64,000 nt of DNA, taken from the NCBI GenBank assembly GCA_023435025.1, contig JAEYSE010000093.1:23439-87438 (forward strand), in the 5' to 3' direction. Positions 1 to 7,966 of the stretch are shown piece after piece (the first letter of the stretch is position 1; the number at the start of each line of letters is the position of its first letter). The DNA is from Bacillota bacterium. GTDB lineage: Bacteria > Bacillota > Clostridia > Christensenellales > CAG-138. The notes under the pieces are model-generated. The model saw only the letters and a list, made by a program, of their open reading frames with translations, was not told the DNA's origin and did no database searches. Made by a program: the position numbers and the translations under genes.

Positions 1-225
1 CTGCATATGGTCGTCATGAAAATGGGAAAGTATGACAGCGCTTACTGTAACGCCATTCTTCTGAAACTCCTCTGCCAGCTGCGCCGCCTGAAATTCATAC
101 CCCGTATCGATCAAAAGCGCGCGGTGCTGATCAAATATGGCATAAACGGACGTTGCATAGTGCCGCCCGGGCTGAGTTTCAAACGAATACCGGACGATGT
201 CTTTTAAAATCTCGGTTTTTAACAT
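1..225 (-). CDS. MBL-fold metallo-hydrolase, 3' part outside window
   Basis: The first 75 codons are present and the gene runs off the left edge. The ATG at 225 follows a TAGGAGGAAC ribosome binding site. The protein shows LLIDTGYE, a typical early MBL strand with its Asp, and near the edge SHFHDDHM, the HxHxDH zinc-binding signature of the metallo-beta-lactamase fold. Family members are Zn-dependent hydrolases with very diverse substrates (thioesters, RNA, phosphodiesters), and the subfamily cannot be decided from this N-terminal piece. It is divergent from the PhzF-like gene to its right. Confidence 0.8.
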   Translation of the reverse strand, partial: MLKTEILKDIVRYSFETQPGRHYATSVYAIFDQHRALLIDTGYEFQAAQLAEEFQKNGVTVSAVILSHFHDDHMQ

Positions 226-386
226 GTTCCTCCTATCACACCTACCATTGGTGGGCTTTGCGCGACATCATAGAATTCTACTCTAACCATAGTTGCCTAC
301 AACAGGTATTCTTCAATACCATCCAATATATCAACCATATGTTCTTAATTCAAGTACTGCAGGTATGGCGTTTAGAACAGCTCCGC

Positions 387-415
387 TTGACAGGCAAATG
401 GGAACGTTATATTTT
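387..415 (+). promoter_or_regulatory. Candidate sigma-A promoter of the PhzF-like gene
   Basis: TTGACA at 387-392 is followed after 17 bases by TATTTT (410-415), or after 15 by the better hexamer TATATT (408-413). It lies about 30 bases before the gene start. The -35 is a perfect consensus but the -10 is imperfect. Confidence 0.45.
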
Positions 416-446
416 ATGAATTACCAAATAGAAGGAATTGAAGCGT

Positions 447-1316
447 ATGCATTTTTATATTGTTGACGTCTTTGCACAAGAGAAGTACCAGGGAAACCAA
501 TTGGCAGTATTCCGCAATGCAGGCCATCTTTCAGCAGATCAAATGCAGAATATCGCCAAAGAGACGAACTTTGCCGAGACCACCTTTATTTTATCAGAAG
601 GCAAGACCAATGGCGGATACAACGTAAGGATATTTACGCCGGATTTTGAAGTGCCGTTTGCCGGACATCCCACGCTTGGAACCGCATTTGTCATCCATAA
701 AGAAATAGAAAGCGGGGTATCTCAAACAATCCGTCTGAATTTAGCTGTCGGGCAAATTCCGGTAACATTTGAGCGCGATGATATTTGGATGAAGCAAAAC
801 CGGCCCGAATTTGGTAGGCTTGTTAGCCGGGAGACAATATGTAACATCCTTGGTATCAATGGCGCATCCATCGATGAGGATTTCCCGATACAGGAGGTCT
901 CAACGGGTTTACCCGCTATTATCGTACCTCTTACTTCGATGAACGCGGTAAGACAATGCCGCATCAACCACAGCAGCTATTTTAAATTTATAAAGGAGTC
1001 GTTCTCCGCCAATATCCTTGTGTTTTGTAAAGAGACATACTGCAAAGAAAACGACCTGAACGTCAGGGTGTTTTGTGATGATTCGGGGTATCCTGAAGAC
1101 GCCGCAACTGGGAGCGCAAATGGCAATCTGGCAGGATATTTATTGGAGTACGATTATTTTCATAAAAGTCAACTGGAATATCGCGTTGAGCAAGGGTATG
1201 AGATCGGCAGAAAATCCCTTTTGAAAATTAAGGCGAGCAAAGTGGGCGACCAGTTTGATATCAATGTGGGCGGAAGGACGTTCCTTGTTGCAAAAGGAGA
1301 GTGGCTTGATGATTAA
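447..1316 (+). CDS. PhzF-family isomerase-like protein
   Basis: A 289-residue cytoplasmic protein of the PhzF family, which has the diaminopimelate-epimerase fold without catalytic cysteines. Supporting motifs are the opening VDVFAQEKYQGNQLAVF, NFAETTFIL with the family's catalytic Glu (about residue 44), TPDFEVPFAGHPTLG, and EDAATGSANG near residue 210. PhzF itself isomerises 2,3-dihydro-3-hydroxyanthranilate in phenazine synthesis. No other phenazine gene is present, so the substrate is unknown. I chose ATG 447 because GAAGGA lies about 10 bases upstream; a TTG at 438 would abut that site. Confidence 0.85.
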   Translation: MHFYIVDVFAQEKYQGNQLAVFRNAGHLSADQMQNIAKETNFAETTFILSEGKTNGGYNVRIFTPDFEVPFAGHPTLGTAFVIHKEIESGVSQTIRLNLAVGQIPVTFERDDIWMKQNRPEFGRLVSRETICNILGINGASIDEDFPIQEVSTGLPAIIVPLTSMNAVRQCRINHSSYFKFIKESFSANILVFCKETYCKENDLNVRVFCDDSGYPEDAATGSANGNLAGYLLEYDYFHKSQLEYRVEQGYEIGRKSLLKIKASKVGDQFDINVGGRTFLVAKGEWLDD

Positions 1317-1338
1317 AGCCATCAATAGCGCGCTATTG

Positions 1339-1818
1339 TTACTTGTGATATGGCTCGTTGTTGATTATTTTGAACGCACGATAGATTTGCTCCAGCAGCA
1401 CGATGCGCGCAAGCTGGTGCGGAAATGTAAAATCGGATAAGGAAAGCTCTGCGTCCGCGCGGGAAATCACGGCAGATGAAAGCCCCAGCGAACCGCCGAT
1501 GACGAACGAGATGCGCGTGTAGCCGCCCGCCATCCAAGCCTCCATGCTCTTTGCAAACGACTCGGACGTATGCCTTTTGCCGGTAATGGAAAGCGCCACA
1601 ACAAACTCCCGCGGGCCGATTTCCTTGAGCATGCGGTCGCCCTCGCGACTTACGGCCTGTATGCGTTGGGCCTCGGAATACCGCTCCGGCACAGGCTCGT
1701 CCGGCGTTTCGAGCAAATCCAACTCCGCATAACGGGAGATTCGTTTTTTATATTCCTCTGCGGCGTCGCGCAGGTAGCGTTCTTTTAATTTGCCTGTACA
1801 AACAAGAGAAAGGCGCAA
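1339..1818 (-). CDS. rlmH: 23S rRNA (pseudouridine1915-N3)-methyltransferase RlmH
   Basis: At 159 residues this is the usual RlmH length. RlmH is a SPOUT methyltransferase that methylates pseudouridine 1915 in helix 69 of 23S rRNA in the assembled 70S ribosome. The SAM-binding knot is visible as FVIGGSLGLSSAV, and the C-terminus FPHQLARIVLLEQIYRA is characteristic. The start is TTG at 1818, preceded by GGAGGAAACAG; no ATG fits the conserved opening MRLSLVCTGKLKE. The next gene upstream is the CPBP protease, 15 bases away and co-oriented. Confidence 0.95.
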   Translation of the reverse strand: MRLSLVCTGKLKERYLRDAAEEYKKRISRYAELDLLETPDEPVPERYSEAQRIQAVSREGDRMLKEIGPREFVVALSITGKRHTSESFAKSMEAWMAGGYTRISFVIGGSLGLSSAVISRADAELSLSDFTFPHQLARIVLLEQIYRAFKIINNEPYHK

Positions 1819-1833
1819 TACTGTTTCCTCCGT

Positions 1834-2874
1834 CTATATGGGCAGAATTTGCGGCAGATCAACAAACATCAAAATCAGTATCGCCAGATTGATGAGACCT
1901 AAAATCACATAGGTGACGACGAGCGCCCAAGTTCCTGTATTTTGTTTGGCAGGTGCTTCCATTGCGGCCGTTTCTACGCTTGTTGGCGGTTCGGGCTTTA
2001 ATGTGTCAAATCCCAAGCGGTGGAACTCTTCTTTTCCATCCTCTTCCAAAGCCTGCCTGCGGTTGGCCGATGCAACCCTGAGCCCTTTATACCCGGAAAA
2101 GCATGCGACACATCCAAGCGCCGCGTAAAAGAGCAGCCCGGGAATGATGGCCGCTGTAATAGCGGGCTCCGGCGCGCTGGCAAGCCCGCCCGCCGCAAAA
2201 TATGTGATGAGCACGGCCAGCAGATTGTTGACACCGTGTATCGCCATGGCGGGATATACCGAGCCCGTAAGCAGCGTGACCCCGCCAAGTACCAACGAAA
2301 GCAGAAGGTACGCCGGAAATGCGGCGGGCTGGAGATGGATGAGCGAAAATAATATGGCAGTAAGCCAAAGTGCCTTCGTTTTGCCCTGCGGCAGCCAGGC
2401 ATGCATGAAAGCGCCGCGAAAAAGCGCTTCCTCCACAAACGCGGGAATGACGGCAATCAGGAATATGGAAGCCAAAAGCCGCCACCCGCCATCCGTGGGG
2501 ATGGGAGCTTGAAACAGCTCTGTGTTTGCGCCCACCGCCGCCCACATCAGCTGCAAAAACCCATTGACGGCTGTGACCAAAAAAAACGCCCCAAAGCCGA
2601 TCAATGCCGCCCATACCCATTCCCACCCGCTTATACGGTGAAAACCGAACGCGCTTTTTCCGCCATTGCGCTCTACAAATATGGTGACGGGTACATAGAA
2701 GCATGCAATTTCAACAAGCAGCGTGTTGAATGCGTACAGGCGCACCAGATCGCTCATCGCCCCGGGGATGATGGCAGGGATCTGACCCAATACAAGCATG
2801 CCGATGCAAATGATGAGCATCCAGATGTTTATCTTCCGCGTGGGGTTTAGCGTAAGCGGTGCTGAGGGCTTCAT
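1834..2874 (-). CDS. CPBP-family intramembrane glutamic endopeptidase
   Basis: A 346-residue polytopic membrane protein. The CPBP (Rce1/Abi) catalytic motifs are present: EEALFRG around residue 147 (two Glu plus Arg), FSLIHLQ (His) and AIHGVNN (His plus Asn). About eight hydrophobic segments precede and surround them, and a last membrane segment follows a polar linker near residue 300. Such proteases cleave within membranes; bacterial members are linked to bacteriocin immunity or sortase-like systems, but no partner is visible here. RBS TAGGAGG lies before ATG 2874. It is probably cotranscribed with rlmH. Confidence 0.9.
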   Translation of the reverse strand: MKPSAPLTLNPTRKINIWMLIICIGMLVLGQIPAIIPGAMSDLVRLYAFNTLLVEIACFYVPVTIFVERNGGKSAFGFHRISGWEWVWAALIGFGAFFLVTAVNGFLQLMWAAVGANTELFQAPIPTDGGWRLLASIFLIAVIPAFVEEALFRGAFMHAWLPQGKTKALWLTAILFSLIHLQPAAFPAYLLLSLVLGGVTLLTGSVYPAMAIHGVNNLLAVLITYFAAGGLASAPEPAITAAIIPGLLFYAALGCVACFSGYKGLRVASANRRQALEEDGKEEFHRLGFDTLKPEPPTSVETAAMEAPAKQNTGTWALVVTYVILGLINLAILILMFVDLPQILPI

Positions 2875-2919
2875 GCAACCGACCTCCTAAAAGGCTTTTA
2901 AAGTAAGCGCAGGCGCTGC

Positions 2920-3702
2920 TTAAAGATGAAACACGCCGCAGGGCCTGTCCCGGTGGGACATGGCGACGCGCATGCCGGTGTGGATATCCTGCTGCGCAAG
3001 CTCGATCGCAACGGTTTCCATGGCAAGCCGCTCCTCGTTGTTATCCCTGCTTAGATGGCCCAATATCGCGTTTCTAAGACCCCGGGCGTAGAGCCTACAG
3101 AGCGCACGCCCGCAATCAATATTGGAAAGATGGCCGCGGTTGGAAAGTATGCGCTGCTTAAGCGTGTAGGGATAGCCGCCGGATTTGAGCATTTCGATAT
3201 CATGATTGGCTTCAATAAGCAGAATGTCGCAATCCTCCACGGCATCAATCAATCGCTCGTCGATATGTCCGATATCCGTGAGCACCCCCGCACAGCGTTT
3301 TTCATGCCGCAAGGTATATCCCACCGGCTCCGCGGCATCGTGTGGCGTGGCAAAAGGTGTGATGTTCACGTTTTTAATATAAAAATCTCTGCCCGTTTCA
3401 ATAACACGGGTACAGCCCGGCGCGATCTCGCCCACGCTATTGGGCATGGCCTCCCAACAGGCCGCATTGGCATACACGGGTATTTTGTATTTGCGGGAAA
3501 GTACACCGATACCGCGGACATGGTCGATATGTTCGTGGGTGACGAGTATGGCACAGAGCGTGTCTATGGGGACGCCGATAGCGGCAAGCGCCTGTTCAAT
3601 GCGCGTGCCGGTCAGCCCCGCGTCCACCAGCAGGCGGACGCCCCCCGCTTCTATAAACGTTGCGTTTCCGGATGAGCCGGAAAACAGCGGTGAAAACAGC
3701 AT
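2920..3702 (-). CDS. WalJ/YycJ-like MBL-fold 5'-3' exonuclease family protein
   Basis: A 260-residue MBL protein. FSPLFSGSSGNATFI at the N-terminus and VTHEHIDHVRGIGVL (zinc ligands HxHxDH) are hallmarks of the YycJ/WalJ group, as are later ANHD and HLS motifs. In Bacillus and relatives yycJ often sits at the walRK locus, and the product has been described as a 5'-3' exonuclease active in mismatch repair. No walRK genes are in the window. I prefer ATG 3702 (GAAAGGGAAAC upstream); an ATG at 3732 would add ten basic residues. Confidence 0.88.
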   Translation of the reverse strand: MLFSPLFSGSSGNATFIEAGGVRLLVDAGLTGTRIEQALAAIGVPIDTLCAILVTHEHIDHVRGIGVLSRKYKIPVYANAACWEAMPNSVGEIAPGCTRVIETGRDFYIKNVNITPFATPHDAAEPVGYTLRHEKRCAGVLTDIGHIDERLIDAVEDCDILLIEANHDIEMLKSGGYPYTLKQRILSNRGHLSNIDCGRALCRLYARGLRNAILGHLSRDNNEERLAMETVAIELAQQDIHTGMRVAMSHRDRPCGVFHL

Positions 3703-3936
3703 TCGTTTCCCTTTCGGTCTGATAGGATGCATTCATTATAACACGCCCGCGCCAAATGCGCGTACACATTTCGGCGCAAATTCTGTTCCATCGCATTGAT
3801 TATGATTGGCAAAAAGAAAGTGCTGGAAGCACTCATGCTCGGCATGCCAACCCATAAGGGAGGTAAAAACGTTAAAGGAAGCGTTACCCTTTAGGGCCAT
3901 GTGGTGCAGTCAGGCGATACGCTATATTTCACACAA

Positions 3937-3962
3937 AAAAGCGGCTTGCGCCGCTTTTTGTT
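3937..3962 (-). terminator. Intrinsic terminator after the small paralogue pair
   Basis: A 7-bp stem (AAGCGGC / GCCGCTT) with a short TGC-type loop is flanked by A and T runs, directly after the stop of the broken small gene. It is nearly symmetrical, so it could act on both strands. Confidence 0.75.
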
Positions 3963-4121
3963 CTATATTCCCCTTACAATCTGTTCCATCTCTTCCCTGC
4001 TCTTTGCGCCGCGTGCCCTGTTGACGATATTCGCGCGCTGCGGGCCCGAAAGCTGGGCAAAACGGCGCATAGCGCCCATATTCTGCCCAAGCGCCTACAG
4101 CAACCCCTGTGGCATTTCCAT
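3963..4121 (-). pseudogene. Broken paralogue of the small 55-aa gene, in-frame amber stop
   Basis: Reading from ATG 4121 (GGAGGG seven bases upstream) gives MEMPQGLL, then a TAG at 4095-4097. It then continues in the same frame as ALGQNMGAMRRF, through NRARGAKSREEMEQIV, to a stop at 3963. This aligns without gaps after the first residues with the intact neighbour (ALSRNKEAMQRF, NRVRGARTQGEMDDIV). Leu-stop-Ala sits where a CAG-to-TAG change would explain the loss. Either it is a pseudogene by one substitution, or translation restarts at the internal ATG (GQNM). Confidence 0.7.
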
Positions 4122-4150
4122 CAAGCATCCCTCCGATTTTACTGGCAGCT

Positions 4151-4318
4151 TTACAGCTTGTTGACGATATCGTCCATCTCACCCTGCGTGCGCGCACCGC
4201 GTACACGGTTGAGCACGGTATCCTTTTCCGGGTCCGGAAGGCCGGAAAACCGCTGCATGGCTTCTTTGTTGCGGGACAACGCAGTTAAAAATTCATCCGG
4301 TATTTCAGGCATTTTCAT
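4151..4318 (-). CDS. Small conserved-looking protein, 55 aa, unknown function
   Basis: A short acidic/basic helical protein beginning MKMPEIPDEFLTAL and ending EMDDIVNKL, with no membrane segment or signal peptide. It is supported as a gene by the RBS GAGGTG, by the related broken copy immediately downstream, and by that copy keeping the same spacing of start, central NR-RGA motif and C-terminal EM-IV. The start could be ATG 4312 instead (six bases after GAGGTG). I do not recognise the family. Confidence 0.65.
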   Translation of the reverse strand: MKMPEIPDEFLTALSRNKEAMQRFSGLPDPEKDTVLNRVRGARTQGEMDDIVNKL

Positions 4319-4393
4319 CACCTCAATCATAGTGTGCGCACATCCCGCAGAGGACATTCGGAGTTTCAGGCCGTGTTCTTGAATTTCTGTACA

Positions 4394-5017
4394 TTATTCT
4401 AAAAACGTTTCATAAATTTCCGACATTTGCTTCATGATCGAAAGGTTATGCAAAATGCCATGCTGCATTTCCAGCGAATGATCCGCGCCTTCAATGAAAA
4501 CCAGTTCGCATGCTGCGTCGGCCCTGACCGCGCCAATGCAGGCTTCCGGGAATGTATCATCCGCAGTACCCATCACGGCTACGGATTTTGTTTGCAGCAT
4601 GAAGGGAAGTGCGCGCTCCACCGGCGTTAAAAACAAATGCCTGATGTCTGGGTGTTCAAGCAATGTGCCCACCATGCCCGCTAGTACCGTGCCCAGGCTT
4701 TTGCTGATCAAATAAAGCCTTTTATAGCCCTGCGCGCCCGCCGCTTGAAGTGTTTCAAGAAGTTCTTCGCAAAACGGCGCGATGTCTTCGGCCGTAAACG
4801 ACTTTCCCGCCTTAAAAAACCCGTACTCCAGAGCCAGAACGTCAAACCTTTTGTCCCTTGCCGCCATACCGGCATAATAGAGCAGGGGCAGTTGCACGGT
4901 GTAGCCACGGCCGGGAAACAGCACGACAAGCGCCTCCGGCTTCTGCTGCTGCTGATAGAGTTCGTGGCTGACTTTGCACCCGAATATCGAATCCCGTTCC
5001 AGCGCTCTCGGTCTCAT
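4394..5017 (-). CDS. Alpha/beta-hydrolase fold protein
   Basis: A 207-residue cytoplasmic protein with a compact alpha/beta-hydrolase layout. It has VVLFPGRGY (oxyanion-loop region), LISKSLGTVLAG (nucleophile elbow SxSxG variant with Ser in SKSLG), VMGTADDTF (acidic residue) and EGADHSLE (catalytic His). The full Ser-Asp-His triad is therefore visible. Substrate unknown; esterase, lipase or dienelactone-hydrolase-like activities are all possible. ATG 5017 is preferred; an ATG at 5029 would touch its own AAGGA. It is separated from the pilus operon by a terminator. Confidence 0.8.
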   Translation of the reverse strand: MRPRALERDSIFGCKVSHELYQQQQKPEALVVLFPGRGYTVQLPLLYYAGMAARDKRFDVLALEYGFFKAGKSFTAEDIAPFCEELLETLQAAGAQGYKRLYLISKSLGTVLAGMVGTLLEHPDIRHLFLTPVERALPFMLQTKSVAVMGTADDTFPEACIGAVRADAACELVFIEGADHSLEMQHGILHNLSIMKQMSEIYETFLE

Positions 5018-5071
5018 ACCTTCCCCCATTCCTTTTTCTTACAATACCGCAAGTTCTGCTTTTGCGCCAGA

Positions 5072-5105
5072 AGGAAATAAAGCAGGCAGGCGTGTTCTGC
5101 CTGCC
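5072..5105 (-). terminator. Intrinsic terminator of the Tad pilus operon
   Basis: On the minus strand GCAGGCAG pairs with CTGCCTGC around a 7-base loop, followed by TTTATTT. It lies 22 bases beyond the stop of the coiled-coil gene and closes the operon. Confidence 0.75.
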
Positions 5106-5126
5106 CAATGGATTTTTTGCAACTGT

Positions 5127-5678
5127 TTATTGTCGGCTGTTATCCCGCACAAAGGGCATCAACTTGTCCCGGGGTACGGAAAGCGGCTTGGAGGAAACAG
5201 GCTTTGTCCCTTCTTCCTGCGTGAAACGGCGGGAAAGCTGTTCGAATGCAAGAAAATGCTTCGGCTTTTCACTTTCTCGGATGTTCAGTTCCAATTGGCG
5301 CTGCGCTTCGCTGTGCTTTTCCCGTTCTTCCGCAAGTTCCGTTTGCAGCGCCGCCAGCTTGTGTAAGAGCGCGTCTGTCTCCTGGCGGTGACGCGCAACA
5401 AGTTTTTTGACAATGGGCCGGAGTTTTTCCTTCAACGCTTCTTCATCCATAGTAGCCATGGCGGGTTGTACAGAGTTTTCCCGTGTGGAACTTAGCGTCT
5501 CTTTGAGCGCGCGGTTTTCTGCCTGAAGCATGCGCAGTTCCTCACGCAGCGCGTCCGTTTCCCTGTATAGAACAGTACGCAAATCCAGAAGTGTTTGCGC
5601 CTGCTCAGCGGCTATGGCAACAAGCTCAGATCTTCGGCAGCCGCTAAAATCCTTGCGCTCATCCGATTGCCTGACCAT
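5127..5678 (-). CDS. Coiled-coil protein at the end of the Tad operon
   Basis: A 183-residue soluble protein. From about residue 30 to 150 it is a long charged helix with heptad-like spacing (ETDALREELRMLQAENRAL; KLAALQTELAEEREKHSE), predicted to be a coiled coil. The C-terminus is proline- and basic-rich. There is no signal peptide or membrane helix. It starts at ATG 5678 (GGAGGCTGGAG upstream), overlapping the end of the DUF192 gene by 20 bases, so it is translationally linked to the pilus genes. I do not recognise a family; a role in pilus assembly or localisation is only inferred from position. Confidence 0.65.
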   Translation of the reverse strand: MVRQSDERKDFSGCRRSELVAIAAEQAQTLLDLRTVLYRETDALREELRMLQAENRALKETLSSTRENSVQPAMATMDEEALKEKLRPIVKKLVARHRQETDALLHKLAALQTELAEEREKHSEAQRQLELNIRESEKPKHFLAFEQLSRRFTQEEGTKPVSSKPLSVPRDKLMPFVRDNSRQ

Positions 5679-6024
5679 TCTCCAGCCTCCCCACTTCCAC
5701 AATCCGAACCTGCTCGGAGCAGCCAAGCTGCTTCCAGCGGTGTGCGGGCATCTCCAGTACGCTTGCGCAGCCATGGATATAAAAGCCCATACGTCCGGGC
5801 TCCATGGCTTCCTCCACGGAAAGCACGCGCCCCAGCTTATCCAAGTACACCACGTCGATTGGCTCGCGCATGAAATAGGTGTGAACCTGCGAACACGGAT
5901 GCAGCAGCAGGCCTTCTTTGATATCCCGCTCGCCCATCAGCCCTTTGAGGCGATGGAAAAACCGATCCGCCACGCGGATACGCGCAATCGCCTTGCCGTC
6001 AGAATACAGAATCGCGTATTTCAT
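5659..6024 (-). CDS. DUF192-family protein
   Basis: A 121-residue protein with the DUF192 pattern: RFFHRLKGLMGE, GLLLHPCSQVHTYFMREPIDVVYLD and the later turn FYIHGCASVLEMPAHR. DUF192 is a small beta-rich domain of unknown biochemical role, often secreted; this copy has no signal peptide. It occupies the slot between tadC and the coiled-coil gene, close enough (about 55 bases after tadC) to be in the same transcript. ATG 6024 follows GGTGGAG; an upstream ATG at 6045 is less well placed. Confidence 0.85.
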   Translation of the reverse strand: MKYAILYSDGKAIARIRVADRFFHRLKGLMGERDIKEGLLLHPCSQVHTYFMREPIDVVYLDKLGRVLSVEEAMEPGRMGFYIHGCASVLEMPAHRWKQLGCSEQVRIVEVGRLENGQAIG

Positions 6025-6079
6025 AACTCCACCTGTCCAATCCACTTTTGTACATCCCTTGGGGTTCCGTTTGCCACAA

Positions 6080-6994
6080 TTATTTAAACGTATCTATCAC
6101 GCGTATGACGGTAGGGCCCAGCAATATGATGAATATTACAGGGAATATGAACCCGACCATCGGAAGCAGCATTTTTACGGACGCCTTCATGCCCTTTTCC
6201 TGCGCGTACTGCTTTCTAGAAAGCCGCAGCTGCTCCGCCTGGGTCTTCAACACTTGCTTAATGGGCGTACCCATCTGCTCGGACTGTACCACGGCGGAAG
6301 CCAAAGACTTTAGCTCCGCAACGTCATTGCGTTCGCCAAGCTCGGTCAATGCCACGCGGCGGGGTTTCCCCATCTGAATCTCCATGGCGGTAACTGTCAT
6401 TTCCTCTTTGAGCGCGCCCGTGAATTTGTCCAAAGCACGCCGTAAAGCAAGATCAAAGCTCAACCCTGCGTCAATGCTGACGGTTAGAATATCGATCATA
6501 TCCGGAAGCTGGTTTTTGATGGAACCTTGCCTTGAGCGTATCTGGAAGCGCATATAGTACACCGGTATCAAAAGCCCCAGCATCAGGGCTGCAAGCATCA
6601 GCAGCAACTTTACGTATGCTTCAAGCTCCGTGGAGCGCAGCAAAAGCGCCGTAGTTAAAAACAGCCCCAATGCGACCAGCACGCGTACCACTAAGAAACC
6701 GGAAACGCCGATATACATGCCCGCCATACGCAACTGCCGTTCCATTTTACTGTTGCCGGCGCCCTCTTTTTTCGGCTTTATCAGGCGGTTGAACGCGTGG
6801 CGAAACTGCTTTAACAGCGGTACGATAAACCGTTCATGAAAGTCGGCGTTCAGTTCGTCAAGAAGCGCCTTATCCGTCTCCACAATGCGCTTGACACGCC
6901 GCTCTTTCGCACCCAATATCCTGCGGGGGCGGCTGAACAGCAGCAGGACAAATACAAACGCGGACATCGCGCTGGTGATGACAAGAAACTGCAT
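6080..6994 (-). CDS. tadC: Type II secretion F-domain protein TadC
   Basis: A 304-residue inner-membrane platform protein. A hydrophobic N-terminal helix and a second pair around residues 75-125 are followed by the T2SSF domain: LPDMIDILTVSIDAGLSFD, PRRVALTELGERNDV, LASAVVQSEQMGTP. The last membrane span is MVGFIFPVIFIILLGPTVI. TadC pairs with TadB to form the Flp pilus base driven by TadA. The gene follows tadB by about 20 bases. Confidence 0.92.
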   Translation of the reverse strand: MQFLVITSAMSAFVFVLLLFSRPRRILGAKERRVKRIVETDKALLDELNADFHERFIVPLLKQFRHAFNRLIKPKKEGAGNSKMERQLRMAGMYIGVSGFLVVRVLVALGLFLTTALLLRSTELEAYVKLLLMLAALMLGLLIPVYYMRFQIRSRQGSIKNQLPDMIDILTVSIDAGLSFDLALRRALDKFTGALKEEMTVTAMEIQMGKPRRVALTELGERNDVAELKSLASAVVQSEQMGTPIKQVLKTQAEQLRLSRKQYAQEKGMKASVKMLLPMVGFIFPVIFIILLGPTVIRVIDTFK

Positions 6995-7015
6995 GCCATA
7001 TTCCCCCTTCCGTCT

Positions 7016-7939
7016 CTAATATTTAACCGATACGATCTTGCGTATGAGCATGTACCCGATCGTTTCCATCACCGCGGCGACGATGAGCATGATATGCCCT
7101 TCCTGCCGCTGAAACAAAAGTTCCATATAGTTGGGATTCAGAAGCAACAGCATCACGGCAAGGAACACCGGCATCAACCCGATCACCATGCCGGATATGC
7201 GGCCCGTGGAGGTGATGGTGCGTACCTCCTGCTTGACGCGGATACGATCGGTAACCGTCTGGGCGATATTGTCCAGTACCGCTGAAAGATTGCCGCCCAC
7301 CTGCTGAGAAATGAGTATTGCCGTTACCATCAGTTTGACATCCGAGCTGGGCACGCGGCGCGAAAGGTTAAATAACGCCCGCTCCGTGGTGCTGCCCAAC
7401 TGCAGCTCCCGCATGACGCGGCCAAACTCATTTGCGACTGGCTCTGCCATTTGATCCGCCACGGTCTGCATGCCCTGCTGGAATGTCAGGCCGCTTTTTA
7501 AACAGTTGCTGACGGTGGTAATGGCCTCGGGCAGCTGCTTTTCAAATGCAATCAGTCGTTTATGGCGGCTGTGCCGTACGTAAAACGGCGGCAACGCGAG
7601 GCCAATGCCGGTAAGCGTAACGGACACAAACATATGTGCCCCCATCAGCGCGGAAACGGCGGGCGGGATAAAGGAGAGCACGACCCATATGAGCAAAAAC
7701 TCCTCCGCCCGCATGGGAACGCCCGCGCTTGCAAGCTGATCCACCAATACGGTAGAGATGCGGATGGGCACCTTCTTTTCCGCACGCATGCGCTCACGGG
7801 AGAGAGGGGCTTTTTCGCCGGAAAGTTTTTCAATACGATCCCCGCTTCTGAGCGCATCCCGGTATACCCTGCGCAGGAGTATCACACAGAGCGTAAACAT
7901 CAGGCCCGCCGCGCAGAGCGTCAAAAGTATGCGCTGCAT
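7016..7939 (-). CDS. tadB: Type II secretion F-domain protein TadB
   Basis: A 307-residue partner of TadC. An N-terminal membrane anchor precedes a cytoplasmic stretch; two more spans lie near residues 85-120. The T2SSF domain follows with QLPEAITTVSNCLKSGLTF, EFGRVMRELQLGSTTERAL and TAILISQQVGGNLSAVLDNIA. Two C-terminal spans end the protein. RBS AAGGGGAAGGA is before ATG 7939. It forms the inner-membrane platform of the Tad machine. Confidence 0.92.
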   Translation of the reverse strand: MQRILLTLCAAGLMFTLCVILLRRVYRDALRSGDRIEKLSGEKAPLSRERMRAEKKVPIRISTVLVDQLASAGVPMRAEEFLLIWVVLSFIPPAVSALMGAHMFVSVTLTGIGLALPPFYVRHSRHKRLIAFEKQLPEAITTVSNCLKSGLTFQQGMQTVADQMAEPVANEFGRVMRELQLGSTTERALFNLSRRVPSSDVKLMVTAILISQQVGGNLSAVLDNIAQTVTDRIRVKQEVRTITSTGRISGMVIGLMPVFLAVMLLLLNPNYMELLFQRQEGHIMLIVAAVMETIGYMLIRKIVSVKY

Positions 7940-7966
7940 GTCCTTCCCCTTCCCGTTGTTAAAAGC

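Noticed and set aside
3802..3894. 30-codon plus-strand frame beginning MIGKKKVLEALML
   Set aside because: No RBS, no partner, and too short to support without conservation data.
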